From Porticoccus sp. (lineage in GTDB: Bacteria > Pseudomonadota > Gammaproteobacteria > Pseudomonadales > Porticoccaceae), in the NCBI GenBank assembly GCA_023261185.1, contig JALRJN010000088.1, positions 1 to 64,000 of the forward strand: DNA of 64,000 nucleotides. Reading direction: 5' to 3'. Positions 63,990 to 64,000 of the stretch are shown piece after piece. Numbering within the stretch: position 1 is the stretch's first letter; each line of letters starts with the position of its first letter. The position numbers were made by a program, and so were the translations under genes. Below the pieces are notes generated by a model. That model saw only the letters and a program-made list of their open reading frames with translations, was not told the origin of the DNA and did no database searches.

Positions 63990-64000
63990 GAGTATGGGTG

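Overview
The window reads as chromosomal DNA of a marine-type gammaproteobacterium related to the Pseudomonadales/Cellvibrionales. The evidence is conserved gene order: hslVU-DUF971; ubiE-ubiJ-ubiB followed by hisI-hisE and tatABC; rnr-rlmB and rpsF-rpsR-DUF2232-rplI-dnaB. A CrbS-type sensor kinase, a DcaP-like porin and an Anr/FNR box upstream of hemN point the same way. This is inference from gene content; no 16S gene is present.

Layout. 1-1201: the end of an MBL-fold hydrolase and a chimeric ORF joining the start of an AmpG-like permease to the body of HtpX. 1201-4038: Rieske protein, HslV, HslU, DUF971 protein. 4093-8500: CoA-transferase/hydrolase, diguanylate cyclase, two-domain acyltransferase resembling ornithine-lipid synthase OlsF. 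8622-13834: ubiquinone genes, late histidine genes and the Tat translocon. 13884-17745 (minus): a thiamine-scavenging operon under a TPP riboswitch. 17811-22166: hemN with a perfect Anr/FNR box, ppa, ogt, a candidate small RNA, and a PfkB sugar kinase.

22247-43243 is dominated by acetate and short-chain acid metabolism: acs, a DEDDh exonuclease and a CBS/DUF294 regulator, an ActP-type Na+/acetate symporter with its small subunit, a DcaP-like porin, the LuxR-type regulator CrbR, the symporter-kinase hybrid CrbS, and a propionate-CoA ligase. The symporter is interrupted by one in-frame amber codon. Embedded here are a PQQ dehydrogenase, a DUF4242 protein with a hairpin-rich leader, and an exported beta-propeller/coiled-coil repeat protein.

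43334-52451 (minus) is a housekeeping block: panD, panC, dnaB, rplI, DUF2232, rpsR, rpsF, a CDP-alcohol transferase, rlmB, rnr. 52655-53798 is the most unusual part: tRNA-Leu, an attC-like palindrome, and an integron-cassette-like ORF fused in frame to a truncated SulP transporter. 53925-63598 holds small proteins, cardiolipin synthase, a potassium channel, a 2OG oxygenase, WaaC, tRNA-Asp and tRNA-Val beside a duplicated tRNA-Asp 3' fragment, queD, thpR, a TIGR01777 protein, manB and galU. tRNA-Pro closes the window.

No CRISPR array, complete insertion sequence, integrase, phage module or recognisable defence system was seen. The points most worth checking are the two chimeric genes, the ActP amber codon, the attC-like cassette, the tRNA-Asp duplication, the hairpin leader, and the repeat protein.
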